The notes: a model not told the origin generated them from the sequence alone. Shown: positions 33,504 through 43,501, numbered from the stretch's first letter. The stretch: 64,000 bases of DNA from Roseovarius sp. MMSF_3281 (GCF_030733685.1 NZ_JASHIM010000006.1:1-64000); one strand, 5' to 3'. Numbers and translations are program-made.

Positions 33504-34580
33504 ATGTATTCACAACACGATGCGGCAGGCCCGCCGGCCCGGCGAATTCTACTGCATTTGGGAATGAACAAGACCGGCTCGACCGCGCTGCAGGTGGCGT
33601 TGCGGGGGTACCGAACGGCGGAGTGGGCCATGCTGGATATTCCGGGCTTTACCCAGACACAGGCCATGTGCCTGGCCTTTCGCAATACTGTGCCGCCGCA
33701 GCTTTACGTATCGCGCGATGAGGCCGGGCGGGCGGCCGAACGGGCCAAGGCGCGTGCCGCGCTGGAGCAGGCCTTGGCGGAGGAGCGCCGCTCGGTGATC
33801 ATCTCGTCCGAGTTCCTGTCGGATTTCACGGGCGATGGCGAGGTCGAGGGCGCGCTTGCCGCCCTGCGCCGCCACGCCGAGGACATCACCGCCATCGTCT
33901 ACCTGCGCGATCCGGCAGGGTATGCGGCAAGCCTTTATCAGCAAAGCCTGAAAACCCGTCTGCCCGGTGCGGATTTGCGCGGGCTTTATCCGCGCTATCG
34001 CCGCCGGTTGCGGCCCTGGGTCAAGACCCTGGGCCGGCGCGGGGTGATCTTCCGCCCCTATAGCCCCGGGGCTTACCCGGGCGATGCCTTGATGCGCGAT
34101 TTCGCGGCCCATGGCGGGATTGACCCCACGGCGATGAAGCCGGTTCCGCGCCGTGCCAATGCCTCGCTCAGCGCCGAAGCCACGGCCCTTCTTTATTGTT
34201 ATCGGCAAAAGCATCCACAGATGCCCGGCGATCCGGCATGGCGGCGCGCCGAGGCGAAAATGGTTCTTCGCCTCAAGGGGTTTGGAGAGCGGAGTTTTTC
34301 CTTTAGTCCAGCGGCCAAGGCCCATATCATCGACGGGCACGAGGCGGATCTGGCCTGGGCCGAGGCACGCCTTGGCACAGGGTTCGCGCCACAGGCCGCG
34401 ACCGGCACGGCGCTGCGCCTTGACAGTCCGGAGCAGTTCGACGATGTGGCGCAAGAGTCCTTTGCGGATTTCCGGGAGTGGTTGGCGGCCTGCGGTCCAT
34501 ATCCGGCCCGACGCCTGCGCACCCCGGCGCAAGCCCTGCGCGCCCTGGTCGAGAGAGCCTATGAACAGGGGGGCGATTGA
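33504..34580 (+). CDS. Sulfotransferase-like P-loop protein
   Basis: A 358-residue protein. ILLHLGMNKTGSTALQVAL near residue 15 resembles the 5'-phosphosulfate-binding loop of PAPS-dependent sulfotransferases; IVYLRDPAGYAASLYQQ (about 132-148) resembles the 3'-phosphate-binding strand and helix. The remainder is not recognised. The ATG at 33504 has AGGGGGG six bases before it; the ATG at 33498 would leave no spacing. It might sulfate a surface glycan or a small molecule; this is inferred from the family only. It lies in the block between trpF and trpB. Confidence 0.72.
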   Translation: MYSQHDAAGPPARRILLHLGMNKTGSTALQVALRGYRTAEWAMLDIPGFTQTQAMCLAFRNTVPPQLYVSRDEAGRAAERAKARAALEQALAEERRSVIISSEFLSDFTGDGEVEGALAALRRHAEDITAIVYLRDPAGYAASLYQQSLKTRLPGADLRGLYPRYRRRLRPWVKTLGRRGVIFRPYSPGAYPGDALMRDFAAHGGIDPTAMKPVPRRANASLSAEATALLYCYRQKHPQMPGDPAWRRAEAKMVLRLKGFGERSFSFSPAAKAHIIDGHEADLAWAEARLGTGFAPQAATGTALRLDSPEQFDDVAQESFADFREWLAACGPYPARRLRTPAQALRALVERAYEQGGD

Positions 34581-34614
34581 CAAACCGCCCCCTGCGGCGC
34601 CGTGATGCAAGGCC

Positions 34615-34705
34615 TGAAGCGTTGCGCCGTTCACCGGCGCCGTCGGCGAAAGGGTGGAACGCGCGCGACGATTGGGCTATGGATTGCATTTCGCGAAACG
34701 CTTTA
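34615..34705. repeat. Dispersed repeat with inverted ends (copy B)
   Basis: A roughly 90-bp relative of 8937-9052. It starts with AAGCGTT (34617), shares GGAACGCG and ACGATTG blocks in the centre, and ends TTTCGCGAAACGCTTTA (34689-34705). The internal second hairpin arm of copy A is missing. It lies just before the methyltransferase gene. Confidence 0.58.
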
Positions 34706-34721
34706 GGGAAAGGGGAAAAAG

Positions 34722-35345
34722 ATGCAAAGCGACGGTCTGGAGGATGTCTATGGGGCCGACTCCCCCGAGGAGGCCCGCCGCCTTTATGACGAATGGTCGG
34801 GCAGCTATGATGCCGATAACCTTGCAAAGGGGTTTCGCCTGCCCGGTTTGGGGGCGGCGATGCTGGCACGGCATCTTGGCCGGAGCGATGGGCCGATCCT
34901 CGATGCCTGTTGCGGCACGGGGTTGGTGGGCGAAAGCTTGGCGGTCCTGGGCTATGGGCCGATTACCGGCTGTGACCTGTCGCCCGAAATGGTTGCAGCC
35001 GCGCAAAAGACCGGGGCCTATGCCGATCTGGCGCAGGCCAACATGGTCGAAGGCTTGCCCCATGATGACGATACATTCGCCGGGTTTGCCTGCATCGGGT
35101 CTTTCGGACCCGGCCATGCCCCGCCCGAAAGCCTGTATGAACTGGCCCGTGTCACCCGACCGGGCGGGATCGGCGTGTTCAACCTTCTGACCGCGTATTG
35201 GGAGGACCAAGGGTTCCCGCGGGTGATCGAGGATCTGACCACCAAGGGCGCGTGGGAAGAGGTAGAGATCAGCCGCCCCTTCCGGCCCTATCTTCTGGCC
35301 GAACCCGATCTTTGGTCGCGCCTGCACGTGATGCGGATGCTTTAG
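34722..35345 (+). CDS. Class I SAM-dependent methyltransferase
   Basis: A 207-residue methyltransferase. Motif I is [13 protein letters not shown] (about 59-71), followed by [15 protein letters not shown] (motif II) and a [16 protein letters not shown] strand. The [18 protein letters not shown]-terminus resembles the small-molecule methyltransferases of the Williams-Beuren type. The substrate is not known. It has a good site (GGGAAAGGGG) and precedes trpB by 77 bases on the same strand, so it may share transcription with trpB. Confidence 0.82.
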   Translation: MQSDGLEDVYGADSPEEARRLYDEWSGSYDADNLAKGFRLPGLGAAMLARHLGRSDGPILDACCGTGLVGESLAVLGYGPITGCDLSPEMVAAAQKTGAYADLAQANMVEGLPHDDDTFAGFACIGSFGPGHAPPESLYELARVTRPGGIGVFNLLTAYWEDQGFPRVIEDLTTKGAWEEVEISRPFRPYLLAEPDLWSRLHVMRML

Positions 35346-35422
35346 CTTTTCGCTGGAAAATTCCGCCCGCGTCCCATATTGATCGGCGGGATCAAACGGC
35401 CCAGACGGGAAGGCAGACAACG

Positions 35423-36667
35423 ATGAACGATCTTTTCAATTCCTTCATGACCGGACCCGACGAAAAGGGCCGGTTCGGTGACTTCGGCGGGCGCTTCGTT
35501 TCGGAAACCCTGATGCCGCTGATCCTCGAATTGGAAGAGCAATACGAGAACGCCAAGACCGACCAGAGTTTCTGGGACGAGATGCACGATCTCTGGACCC
35601 ATTACGTCGGACGCCCCAGCCCGCTTTATTTCGCCCAGCGGATGACCGAGGAACTGGGCGGGGCCAAGATTTACCTCAAGCGCGATGAGTTGAACCACAC
35701 CGGCGCGCACAAGATCAACAACGTGCTGGGCCAGATCATCCTTGCCCGCCGCATGGGCAAAAGCCGGATCATCGCCGAAACCGGCGCCGGGCAACACGGC
35801 GTGGCAACTGCCACCGTCTGCGCCAAGTTCGGCCTGAAATGCGTGGTCTACATGGGTGCGCATGATGTTGAACGCCAAGCGCCCAACGTGTTCCGTATGC
35901 GCCTTCTGGGGGCCGAGGTGGTGCCGGTGACCTCTGGGCGCGGGACGCTCAAGGACGCGATGAACGACGCGCTGCGCGATTGGGTGACCAATGTGCGCGA
36001 TACCTTCTATTGCATCGGCACCGTGGCCGGGCCGCACCCGTACCCCGCCATGGTCCGCGATTTCCAGTCGATCATCGGCAAGGAAGCCCGCGAACAGATG
36101 CAAGAAGCCGAAGGCCGTCTGCCCGATACGATCATCGCCGCCATTGGTGGCGGGTCGAACGCCATGGGCCTGTTCTTTCCTTTCCTTGACGACAAATCGG
36201 TCAACATCATCGGGGTCGAGGCCGGCGGTAAAGGTGTGAACGAAAAGATGGAGCATTGCGCCTCGCTCACCGGGGGGCGCCCGGGCGTGTTGCACGGCAA
36301 CCGCACCTATCTTTTGCAGGATGACGATGGCCAGATACTTGAGGGCTATTCGATCTCGGCGGGTCTGGATTACCCCGGCATCGGCCCCGAACACAGCTGG
36401 CTGCATGAAATTGGCCGCGCGCAATATGTCGCCATCACCGACAAAGAAGCGCTGGAAGCCTTCCAGTTCTGCTGCGCGCAAGAGGGGATCATCCCCGCGC
36501 TGGAGCCCAGCCACGCCATGGCCCATGTCATGAAAATCGCGCCCGAGCTGCCCAAGGACCACATCATCTGCATGAACATGTGTGGCCGGGGTGACAAGGA
36601 TATCTTTACCGTCGCCAAGCACCTTGGCTTTGACATGGGCGATACCGAGGGCCGCGACGCGGATTAA
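35423..36667 (+). CDS. trpB: Tryptophan synthase beta subunit
   Basis: Joins indole with serine. The 414-residue PLP enzyme shows [18 protein letters not shown] with the Schiff-base Lys, [30 protein letters not shown] binding the cofactor phosphate, and EPSHAMAHV near the C-terminus. The length is standard for TrpB1. The ATG at 35423 starts the family N-terminus; a longer frame to 35198 would run inside the methyltransferase gene. trpA is not in the window. A strong terminator follows. Confidence 0.97.
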   Translation: MNDLFNSFMTGPDEKGRFGDFGGRFVSETLMPLILELEEQYENAKTDQSFWDEMHDLWTHYVGRPSPLYFAQRMTEELGGAKIYLKRDELNHTGAHKINNVLGQIILARRMGKSRIIAETGAGQHGVATATVCAKFGLKCVVYMGAHDVERQAPNVFRMRLLGAEVVPVTSGRGTLKDAMNDALRDWVTNVRDTFYCIGTVAGPHPYPAMVRDFQSIIGKEAREQMQEAEGRLPDTIIAAIGGGSNAMGLFFPFLDDKSVNIIGVEAGGKGVNEKMEHCASLTGGRPGVLHGNRTYLLQDDDGQILEGYSISAGLDYPGIGPEHSWLHEIGRAQYVAITDKEALEAFQFCCAQEGIIPALEPSHAMAHVMKIAPELPKDHIICMNMCGRGDKDIFTVAKHLGFDMGDTEGRDAD

Positions 36668-36691
36668 ACTTCGGTTTATCCCACCACAAAT

Positions 36692-36724
36692 AAACCCCCG
36701 GGTGCCTGTCACCGGGGGTTTTTT
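36692..36724 (+). terminator. Intrinsic terminator of trpB
   Basis: AAACCCCCGG, a ten-base loop, CCGGGGGTTT and further Ts (36692-36724), 25 bases after the trpB stop. Confidence 0.85.
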
Positions 36725-36776
36725 CGTGCCACATTGAGGGGGCACAAGGCCCTTCCCCCTGCATAGGAAATCCCAG

Positions 36777-37150
<374 letters not shown>

Positions 37151-37151
<1 letters not shown>

Positions 37152-37687
37152 TGAAGCGTCCCTTGCCTCATATCCTGCTCTTTGCCGTGCAGATCGCCTG
37201 CGCCGGTGTCTTCCTTTATGATATCGCGGTCACGCTTCTGGGGCTGCGCGCCGCGCCCATCTCGTGGCAGCTACACGAGATGATCGAGATCGGCGCCGCC
37301 GTGGGGCTGCTTCTGGGGGTGCTGGTGACCGGGGCCTTGCTGCGCCAATCCATCGGGCGGCAACAGCGCGCCGAAGAGGGGCTGCGCCTTGCCTCGGGTG
37401 CCTTTGCGCAGGTGCTGGAAGAACGCTTTGACACATGGGGCCTGACCCCTGCCGAACGCGACGTGGCGCTGTTTTCCATCAAGGGGCTGTCACTGTCGGA
37501 TATCGCCGCCCTGCGCCAAACCTCGGAGGGGACCGTCAAGGCGCAAAGCAATGCCATCTACCGCAAGGCCGGGGTCAGCAGCCGCGCGCAACTGCTCAGC
37601 CTTTTCATCGACGACCTGATGGAGGACAACGGCCTGCCGGGGCTGGAGGGCAACGCAGAACAGGAGCCGCCCAAGAAATCCGCCTGA
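37151..37687 (+). CDS. Membrane-tethered LuxR-type helix-turn-helix regulator
   Basis: A 178-residue protein with two membrane helices (about 7-30 and 45-66), a charged linker with coiled-coil character (68-92), and a LuxR/GerE-type HTH domain (about 97-152): LTPAERDVALFSIKGLSLSD, then TSEGTVKAQSNAIYRKAGV. The DNA-binding domain would be cytoplasmic, with a short periplasmic loop between the helices. It is translationally coupled to the exported poly-Asp protein, so the two may form a signalling pair. No receiver or kinase is present. Targets unknown. Confidence 0.82.
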
Positions 37688-37702
37688 CCCCGTGGCGCGG
37701 CC

Positions 37703-38077
37703 TTACGCTTCGGCATGTTCCCGCAACACCTCCAGCGGCACGATCTCAAGCGCGCGCTTGTGCGTCGCGGCCAGCCGCACCTTGGGGGCACAGCCCTCGT
37801 CATGCGCCTGCAGGAACCGCGCGGCGCACAGGCACCATTGATCGCCGGGCTTCAAGCCGTCAAAGCCGAACTCGGGGCGCGGGGTGGAAAGGTCATTGCC
37901 CACGTATTTCGAATAGGCCAGGAATTCGGCTGTCATCAGGGCGCAAACCGTATGGCTGCCCTGATCCTCGTCGCAGGTGTTGCAATGCCCGTCGCGGAAA
38001 AACCCCGTCAACGGGGCGTCCGAACATTTCTGCAATGCGCCGCCAAGCACATTCACTGCCTCGTCCTTGCTGATCAT
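37703..38077 (-). CDS. DUF2237 family protein
   Basis: A 124-residue Cys-rich protein: LTGFFRDGHCNTCDEDQGSH, VCALMTAEFLAYSK, and WCLCAARFLQAHDEGCAPKV match DUF2237. Five or more Cys and nearby His might bind metal, but no function is established. GGGGAGA lies before the ATG. It is convergent with the LuxR-type gene (15 bases between stops) and follows the serine hydrolase gene on the same strand by 21 bases, so those two may be cotranscribed. Confidence 0.82.
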   Translation of the reverse strand: MISKDEAVNVLGGALQKCSDAPLTGFFRDGHCNTCDEDQGSHTVCALMTAEFLAYSKYVGNDLSTPRPEFGFDGLKPGDQWCLCAARFLQAHDEGCAPKVRLAATHKRALEIVPLEVLREHAEA

Positions 38078-38098
38078 CGTCGTTCTCCCCTGACCGGT

Positions 38099-39262
38099 TC
38101 AAAGCGCTTCGGCGATCCGGCGCATCATGGCGACATTGGCCTTATGCACACCGTCCTCGCGGAATTGCCGGTCGGCGGCGGTCACCACGATCACCACATC
38201 GCGCGCCTGATCAATGTAGATGTATTGCCCGTAAATGCCACGGGCCATGAACACCCCCTCGGGCGCGCCCGCCGGAATCCACCACTGGTAGCCATAGCCG
38301 ATCTCGCCGGGGGCGGTGGGCGCGCTGGCCCGGGTCGAGGCCGCAACCCAATCCTCGGACACCACCTGTTTCCCCGCGATCCGGCCGCGCTGTTCATACA
38401 TCAGGCCAAAGCGCGCATAATCGCGGCTGCGCAGGTTCAGACCGCCCAGAACAAAGGCCACGCCCTCGCCATCGCTCAGGTAATAGGGCGCGGCCTCAAG
38501 CCCCAATGGCGCGATCACCTTCTCGCTCATCAACGCGGGGATATCGCGGCCCGTGGCGCCGCGAATGACCATGCCAAGCGCATGGGTGTCGATCGAGACA
38601 TATTTCCAAACCGCCCCCGGTTTTGCCGCCCGCGCGGTAAGGCCCGCGGCAAAGCCATCCATCGTCCCGCCAAGCGCCAGAACCCGGCCCATGCGGTTGA
38701 TGTCGGACGCGTAGTCCAGGTAATCCTCGTCAAACTCCAGGCCGCTGGTCATTTGCAAAACCTGCCGGATGCTGACCCCGTCATAGGCGCTGCCTGCCAA
38801 TTGCGGGGCGTATCGCGTCACCGGATCGTCAAGCGAGTCAATCGCGCCCTCGGCCTCGACGATCCCGAAAAGCGCCGAAAGAAAGCTTTTCGCCATCGAC
38901 CAGCTGATCCGCCGATCCTCGGGCCCGGTACCCAGACGGTAACTCTCGTGCACAACCTGCCCCGCATCCAGCACCACAAGCGAGGTCACGCTGCGCGCCT
39001 CGGCCCATTCCGCCGCCCCCTCGGGCAAGACCATCTCGGGGCCTTGGGGCAGGGGGGTCACCGGCCCATCGCCGCGCGACAAGGGCACCGTCAGAAAGGC
39101 GCGCTCCATGTTGGAAAAGTTCTTAACGATCTTGCCTTCGTCGAACAGGGTGTTGACCGCCCACAGGCGCATCACCTCTTCCCGCTTCCAAAGGCCCACC
39201 ACCACAGCCGCCAGAACAGCCATCACGGCAATTCGTGCCACCCATTTGAAAACCACACGCAT
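38099..39262 (-). CDS. Serine hydrolase of the beta-lactamase/class C family
   Basis: A 387-residue protein with an N-terminal membrane helix or uncleaved signal (about 9-25). The nucleophile motif SMAK is in ISWSMAKSFLSALFG, and the Tyr motif is YVSID in AVWKYVSIDTHALG, like NylB-type esterases and class C beta-lactamase relatives. It lacks a clear KTG box; RGIYGQYIYID occupies that area. It could be an esterase, peptidase or amide hydrolase acting at the periplasmic side. It lies upstream of the DUF2237 gene on the same strand. Confidence 0.85.
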   Translation of the reverse strand: MRVVFKWVARIAVMAVLAAVVVGLWKREEVMRLWAVNTLFDEGKIVKNFSNMERAFLTVPLSRGDGPVTPLPQGPEMVLPEGAAEWAEARSVTSLVVLDAGQVVHESYRLGTGPEDRRISWSMAKSFLSALFGIVEAEGAIDSLDDPVTRYAPQLAGSAYDGVSIRQVLQMTSGLEFDEDYLDYASDINRMGRVLALGGTMDGFAAGLTARAAKPGAVWKYVSIDTHALGMVIRGATGRDIPALMSEKVIAPLGLEAAPYYLSDGEGVAFVLGGLNLRSRDYARFGLMYEQRGRIAGKQVVSEDWVAASTRASAPTAPGEIGYGYQWWIPAGAPEGVFMARGIYGQYIYIDQARDVVIVVTAADRQFREDGVHKANVAMMRRIAEAL

Positions 39263-39588
39263 ATTCGCTTTCCCTGTGTCTAAGGGCAGAAAAGCAGCAA
39301 GAAACCTCGACGCAATATACCCTGCAAATGCTTCAAGCCTCTCGGGAAAACAGCGATCAGTTCACCGCACCATGAAACGCCCGTAACAGCAAATGTTGGA
39401 CGGAGGTCCTCAATCCTGTCAACGACAACTATGCCGATCGCAACCTTGGCGGTGTTTTTTCCCGGCGGATGCCGCCGATTGGCCCCACGATACAGGCGCT
39501 TGACAGGCAAATAGCATTTGTTTTTCCGGCCCTGTTGGGCGATGTTGCCGACGGAAAAGATGTCATTATGGAACTTGGGTAAACAAGT
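39263..39588. other. Intergenic region before the methyltransferase-kinase operon
   Basis: 326 bases without a convincing gene, between divergent transcripts. A TTGACA hexamer lies near 39500, but no good -10 box follows at the proper spacing. The stretch has lower GC than its neighbours. It would contain the promoters of the serine hydrolase (minus) and the three-gene operon (plus). Confidence 0.4.
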
Positions 39589-40362
39589 ATGAAAAAGCGA
39601 ACCGCCCACCACAAATATACTTGGTTTCCCGCGCCTCCCCTCGATATCGACGAACCTTATAAGCTCGGCAATTACGCCGTCAGCGATGTCAGTGGTGCCA
39701 TTGCAAAGAAATACCTGGATCGCGCCGCCAATCTAAAAAGAAGCTGGACGCGGATTTGCACCCATCTGCCCGAAACCGTGGACACATCCGAAAAGCTGCG
39801 CATCCTGGAATTTTCAACCGCTCATGGCGCGATGCTGGAAATCTGGAATGCACTTGGGCACGATGCGCAAGGAACAGATTATGCCGTGCCCAAGGGGTAC
39901 GGCAAAACATACAGGAAAATTTCCCCGGACGACCGGGTGTTCCAGTCACTTCACGGCAATCCCGTGGGGGCGGTTCAAAGCGGGTGGATCTATCAACCGA
40001 TCATCGAATCCATCGGCGCCCGGGTTCATTTGTTCGACGCCGGGAAGGTTCCTTATGACTTTGAGGACAAGTCATTCGATTACATCTGCTGCTATCAGGC
40101 GATAGAAGCATATGCCGTACCCGCGGAGTGGGACAAAATCCTTGACGAGTTTTGCCGCATTGCACGCCGCGGCATTGTCATCGGGTTCAATCCGCCCCCC
40201 CTGCGCGCCGACGACACATCGGGCTGGGAGGCCACCAAGATCGCGTGGGAGAAACTGCGAACCTACAAGAAGAACGGTTTCACAAATCTGTTCTTCGAGT
40301 TCGACGAAACAAATCGCGGGTTCCATCCTTCATGTTGCAAGCTGGTCGCGGACAGCATTTAG
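39589..40362 (+). CDS. Methyltransferase-like protein with degenerate SAM motif
   Basis: A 257-residue protein with a class I methyltransferase-like layout. LRILEFSTAHGAMLEIWNAL (about 66-85) stands where motif I (DxGxG) is expected, but it lacks the Gly pattern. FDYICCYQAIEAYAVPAEWD (about 163-182) matches the motif IV region. It may bind a nucleoside or SAM weakly, or be inactive. It starts an operon: the next gene is 29 bases downstream. The ribosome site is weak (GGG at -12). Codon use includes more A/T-ending codons than the neighbouring core genes. Confidence 0.6.
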   Translation: MKKRTAHHKYTWFPAPPLDIDEPYKLGNYAVSDVSGAIAKKYLDRAANLKRSWTRICTHLPETVDTSEKLRILEFSTAHGAMLEIWNALGHDAQGTDYAVPKGYGKTYRKISPDDRVFQSLHGNPVGAVQSGWIYQPIIESIGARVHLFDAGKVPYDFEDKSFDYICCYQAIEAYAVPAEWDKILDEFCRIARRGIVIGFNPPPLRADDTSGWEATKIAWEKLRTYKKNGFTNLFFEFDETNRGFHPSCCKLVADSI

Positions 40363-40391
40363 TATATCGGTATAAAAAAGGAGCAGTCGAC

Positions 40392-41033
40392 ATGGGTAAA
40401 TCCGGAGCCAAGGGCGATTCATATTACGGCAAAGTCGCCGCGAACTATGAAAAGCGCCGCACCAAACAGGGCTGGTGGCAGGTCGAACAAGAGCAGATGC
40501 AGTCCCTTCTGGAAACTCTGCCCGAAGGCTTGTCCGTGCTGGACGTTCCCTTTGGCACGGGTCGTTTCGTACCCTATTACGTCGAGCGTGGCTTTACCAT
40601 TCACGGGCTCGATGCCTCGATCGAGATGCTCTCGGCGGCGCGGGAAAGTCTTGGCGACAACTTCAACAAGTGCAAAGTCGCCGTCGGCAGCGCGATGGAG
40701 ATGGATTTTAACGACAACCAGTTCGACTTGCTGGTGAGTACGCGTTTCCTGCGCGATATCATCGTGGCCAAGGATGCGAAAAAGGCCCTGTCCGAATTCG
40801 CAAGGGTCACGAAACAATATGCCATCATCCAACTGGGCGAGAATACGCGGGACAAGAGCGAAGACATAGACCCCGAGGTCATTCTGGAAAGCAAGCTGTC
40901 TGCCGAGGGAAACGCGGAACTGCTTGGCGAGGTCGGCTTGGACGTGGTCGAAAAACGATTGGTGAAATCGGACCCCGAGGCAAACTCGAATATCTACCAC
41001 ATTCTCTGCAGGAAGGCGGCGAATGCTGATTGA
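40392..41033 (+). CDS. Class I SAM-dependent methyltransferase
   Basis: A 213-residue methyltransferase with good motif I SVLDVPFGTGRFVPYYVERG (about 48-67) and HGLDASIEMLSAARESLGD for motif II. FDLLVSTRFLRDIIVAKDAK is the motif IV area. It is the middle gene of a three-gene operon and overlaps the kinase-like gene by 11 bases. The acceptor is not known. AAGGAG precedes the ATG by about ten bases. It is distinct in sequence from the methyltransferase at 34722. Confidence 0.78.
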   Translation: MGKSGAKGDSYYGKVAANYEKRRTKQGWWQVEQEQMQSLLETLPEGLSVLDVPFGTGRFVPYYVERGFTIHGLDASIEMLSAARESLGDNFNKCKVAVGSAMEMDFNDNQFDLLVSTRFLRDIIVAKDAKKALSEFARVTKQYAIIQLGENTRDKSEDIDPEVILESKLSAEGNAELLGEVGLDVVEKRLVKSDPEANSNIYHILCRKAANAD

Positions 41034-41718
41034 ATTTGCCGGTTTGCCGGGGTCGGGAAAAACCACACTCCTGAAGCGATTGAGGCGAGAGCTTGAAAAG
41101 CGCGATATTGCGGTGACGGATGCAAACACGATTGCCGAAAAGCGTACGGATGACAAGAACGCCCCCCGCTTCGTCAGGAACAAGCCGCATCGAAACCTGC
41201 TGTTCCGCCTTACCCGGTTCTCGGCCAAGAACCCCGAGTTCTTTTCAAAAGCCGAGCAGTCATTCGAAGACGCAACGATCAAGAAATTCCTGTTCTTTCT
41301 CTTCGGGGCGCATTTTCAAATGGCGCGCGACCTTCAAAGGGACGGCGAGGTGGTTTTCATGGATGAGGGTTTTTTGAACCATTGCGTGGCAATTTACCCG
41401 GGAAAAAGCCAGCGTTCGGATTTTCTCGATCTGATGAATACCGCGCCAAAATCCGATGTCCTGATATATTTTGACATCCCCGCCGAGGTTGCCTTCGACC
41501 GTGCTGTCCAACGCCGGGGTGAAGACGGCAAAGCGCGCGAGCAGGTGATCGAGAAATTCGGCAACCTCGATGCTTTCGAGGAACGGCGAGGCACCTTTAT
41601 GGCCGCGCTGGACATCTATAAGCATCAAGACGCCACAGTCCTTCTTGTCGGGCCGGAGGAAAGCCTTGATCAGGCAGCCACAAGGCTTGCCGACCGACTT
41701 ATTGCCCTGAACGGGTAA
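41023..41718 (+). CDS. P-loop kinase-like protein (thymidylate kinase/AAA-like)
   Basis: A 231-residue NTPase. Walker A is FAGLPGSGKTTLLKRL (about 5-20); VVFMDEGFLNH (about 110-120) is a Walker B-like segment; VLIYFDIPAEVAFDRAVQRRG (about 145-165) resembles the lid region of deoxynucleoside and thymidylate kinases. The small-molecule or nucleotide substrate is unknown. It overlaps the upstream methyltransferase gene by 11 bases and ends the operon, convergent with pth. Pairing with two methyltransferase-like proteins suggests modification of a glycan or nucleotide metabolite. Confidence 0.7.
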   Translation: MLIEFAGLPGSGKTTLLKRLRRELEKRDIAVTDANTIAEKRTDDKNAPRFVRNKPHRNLLFRLTRFSAKNPEFFSKAEQSFEDATIKKFLFFLFGAHFQMARDLQRDGEVVFMDEGFLNHCVAIYPGKSQRSDFLDLMNTAPKSDVLIYFDIPAEVAFDRAVQRRGEDGKAREQVIEKFGNLDAFEERRGTFMAALDIYKHQDATVLLVGPEESLDQAATRLADRLIALNG

Positions 41719-41774
41719 ACGGCACCTCCCCGGTATTCCGCAACGGGGGCAACGACGCGCCCGCCGCGCCGACC

Positions 41775-42458
41775 CTACCGAAACTTGTCCACCAGTTTTT
41801 GCAACGGCGTGCGCTCATCCTCCGCCGCAGGCTCTTGCGCCTTGGCGGGCTTTCGGGTCTCGGCCTTCGGCGCTGGTTTCTCGGGCTTGGCGGGGGCCAT
41901 CCGCCGCGCCACGGCATTCTGGAACTTGTCGGCATGGCCCGCCGCCAAATCCGCCGCGCCATCGGAAATCCCGCGCATCAGGTCATCCAGCCAATCCCGA
42001 TCCGCCTTGGCAAAATCCTGTAGCACGTATTGCGAAACCAGTTCCTTGCGGCCCGGATGGCCGACGCCCAGGCGCACGCGTGCATAGTCGGCCCCGATAT
42101 GCGCATGGATCGACCGCAACCCGTTATGCCCCGCATGGCCGCCGCCGCGCTTCACCCGGCACTTGCCCGGCACAAGGTCAAGCTCGTCGTGAAAAACGGT
42201 CACGTCGCCCGGCTCCAGCTTGTAAAACCGCATCGCCTCGCCCACCGACTGGCCGCTGAGGTTCATGAAGGTCATCGGCTTGAGCAACAGAACCTTCTCA
42301 TGGCCCAGGCGCCCCTCGGTCACCTCGCCCTGGAACTTTGCCCGCCACGGGGCAAAGCCATGATCCTCGGCGATCCGGTCGACCGCCATGAAGCCGATAT
42401 TATGCCGGTTGGCCGCGTATTTCGGCCCCGGGTTGCCCAATCCCACGAAAAGCTGCAT
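41775..42458 (-). CDS. pth: Peptidyl-tRNA hydrolase
   Basis: Frees tRNA from drop-off peptidyl-tRNA. [24 protein letters not shown] contains the Asn and the catalytic His (His19 or 20); [27 protein letters not shown] and RLGVGHP are the other conserved blocks. The 227 residues include a Lys/Pro/Ala-rich tail of about 40 residues beyond the core, common in alphaproteobacteria. It follows rplY on the same strand, the usual rplY-pth order, with a terminator between. Confidence 0.95.
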   Translation of the reverse strand: MQLFVGLGNPGPKYAANRHNIGFMAVDRIAEDHGFAPWRAKFQGEVTEGRLGHEKVLLLKPMTFMNLSGQSVGEAMRFYKLEPGDVTVFHDELDLVPGKCRVKRGGGHAGHNGLRSIHAHIGADYARVRLGVGHPGRKELVSQYVLQDFAKADRDWLDDLMRGISDGAADLAAGHADKFQNAVARRMAPAKPEKPAPKAETRKPAKAQEPAAEDERTPLQKLVDKFR

Positions 42459-42525
42459 CGCGCGCGCCCCTTGCTGTCTTTTGCCCCTGTCCTACGCGGC
42501 CCCCGGCCCCAAATCAACGCAGGCC

Positions 42526-42563
42526 AAAGAAAAACGCGGAAAGCCGGGGGCCTTCCGCGTTTC
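42526..42563 (-). terminator. Intrinsic terminator downstream of rplY
   Basis: On the minus strand AAACGCGGAA / TTCCGCGTTT (42532-42541 with 42553-42562) is followed by a T-rich tail (TTTTCTTT). It lies between rplY and pth. Confidence 0.75.
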
Positions 42564-42594
42564 TTGTTCCTCGGATCGGAAAAGGAAAGGGGGC

Positions 42595-43260
42595 TTATTC
42601 TTCGCCGCCTTCTGCCTCTTCCTCGTCACCGACGGTCGGTACTTCATCCGCATCGGCATCGTCTTCCTCGTCCTCGTCGGACTTGAGGGCCGACGGTGCC
42701 GCGATGTTGGCGATCACGAAGTCACGGTCGATGGTCGGCTTGGCGCCGCTCGGCAGGTCGATGCTGGAAATGGTGATGGTCTCACCGATATCCTCGATCC
42801 CCGACAGGTCAACGACCAGTTTCTCGGGAATGTCGCCGGCGGTCACGATCAGTTCCACCTCGTTACGCACCACGGTCAGAACGCCACCCTTGGTCAGGGC
42901 CGGGCACTCGTCTTCGCCGATGAACTCGACCGGGATGAACAGGTTGATCTTGGTGGACCGGCGCAGGCGCATCAGGTCAAGGTGCGTCGGAAGGTCCTGC
43001 ACGATGTCGCGTTGCACGTCACGGCAGATCACCCGCACGTCCTCGTGGCCGTCAACCTTGAGGTTGAACAAGGTCGACTTGAAGCGGCCATCCTTCAATT
43101 TCTTGATCAGGACGTTGTAGGGGATTTGGATCGGCAGCGGATCGACGTCACCACCAAATACGATACCCGGAACCATGAATGCACGACGTGCTGCACGAGC
43201 GGCGCCCTTGCCCGTCCCCGTGCGTTCCTGGGCGTGAAGATCAGGAATTTCTCCAGCCAT
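42595..43260 (-). CDS. rplY: 50S ribosomal protein L25 (CTC/TL5 type)
   Basis: Binds 5S rRNA. The 221-residue long form has the L25 N-terminal domain (about 1-95, starting [20 protein letters not shown]) and the TL5/CTC C-terminal domain (about 100-190, [20 protein letters not shown]). A strongly acidic tail ([14 protein letters not shown] and onwards) ends it. The ATG at 43260 is the family start; an open frame continues upstream but starts outside the conserved domain. It precedes pth. Confidence 0.95.
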   Translation of the reverse strand: MAGEIPDLHAQERTGTGKGAARAARRAFMVPGIVFGGDVDPLPIQIPYNVLIKKLKDGRFKSTLFNLKVDGHEDVRVICRDVQRDIVQDLPTHLDLMRLRRSTKINLFIPVEFIGEDECPALTKGGVLTVVRNEVELIVTAGDIPEKLVVDLSGIEDIGETITISSIDLPSGAKPTIDRDFVIANIAAPSALKSDEDEEDDADADEVPTVGDEEEAEGGEE

Positions 43261-43416
43261 GTTAATTCTCCATAAGTTAGGGCGGGGTTCCTCCAAGGCT
43301 GTAACCCCGCGTGAAGCCGCGCGTATAGACCGGATTGACCCGCTTGGAAAGGGGGATTCTGAACGGATACCGCCGATCTGTCCCTTGCCGCAACGAAATG
43401 CCAAAAGGCCTGCCCG

Positions 43417-43475
43417 CCCCGGGCCTGACCCGGGGCCTCTTGGCCTGTTCCGAGGTCCCGGATCAGGCCCGGGAC
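43417..43475. repeat. Dispersed GC-rich inverted repeat, family 2
   Basis: CCCCGGG-CCTGA-CCCGGGG followed by CCTCTTGG and then TCAGGCCCGGGAC. Two nested inverted repeats. A closely similar copy lies at 55593-55651. Elements of this kind are frequent between genes in alphaproteobacteria. Confidence 0.65.
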
Positions 43476-43501
43476 GCCGACGCGTCGAAAGACCTGCGCA
43501 A

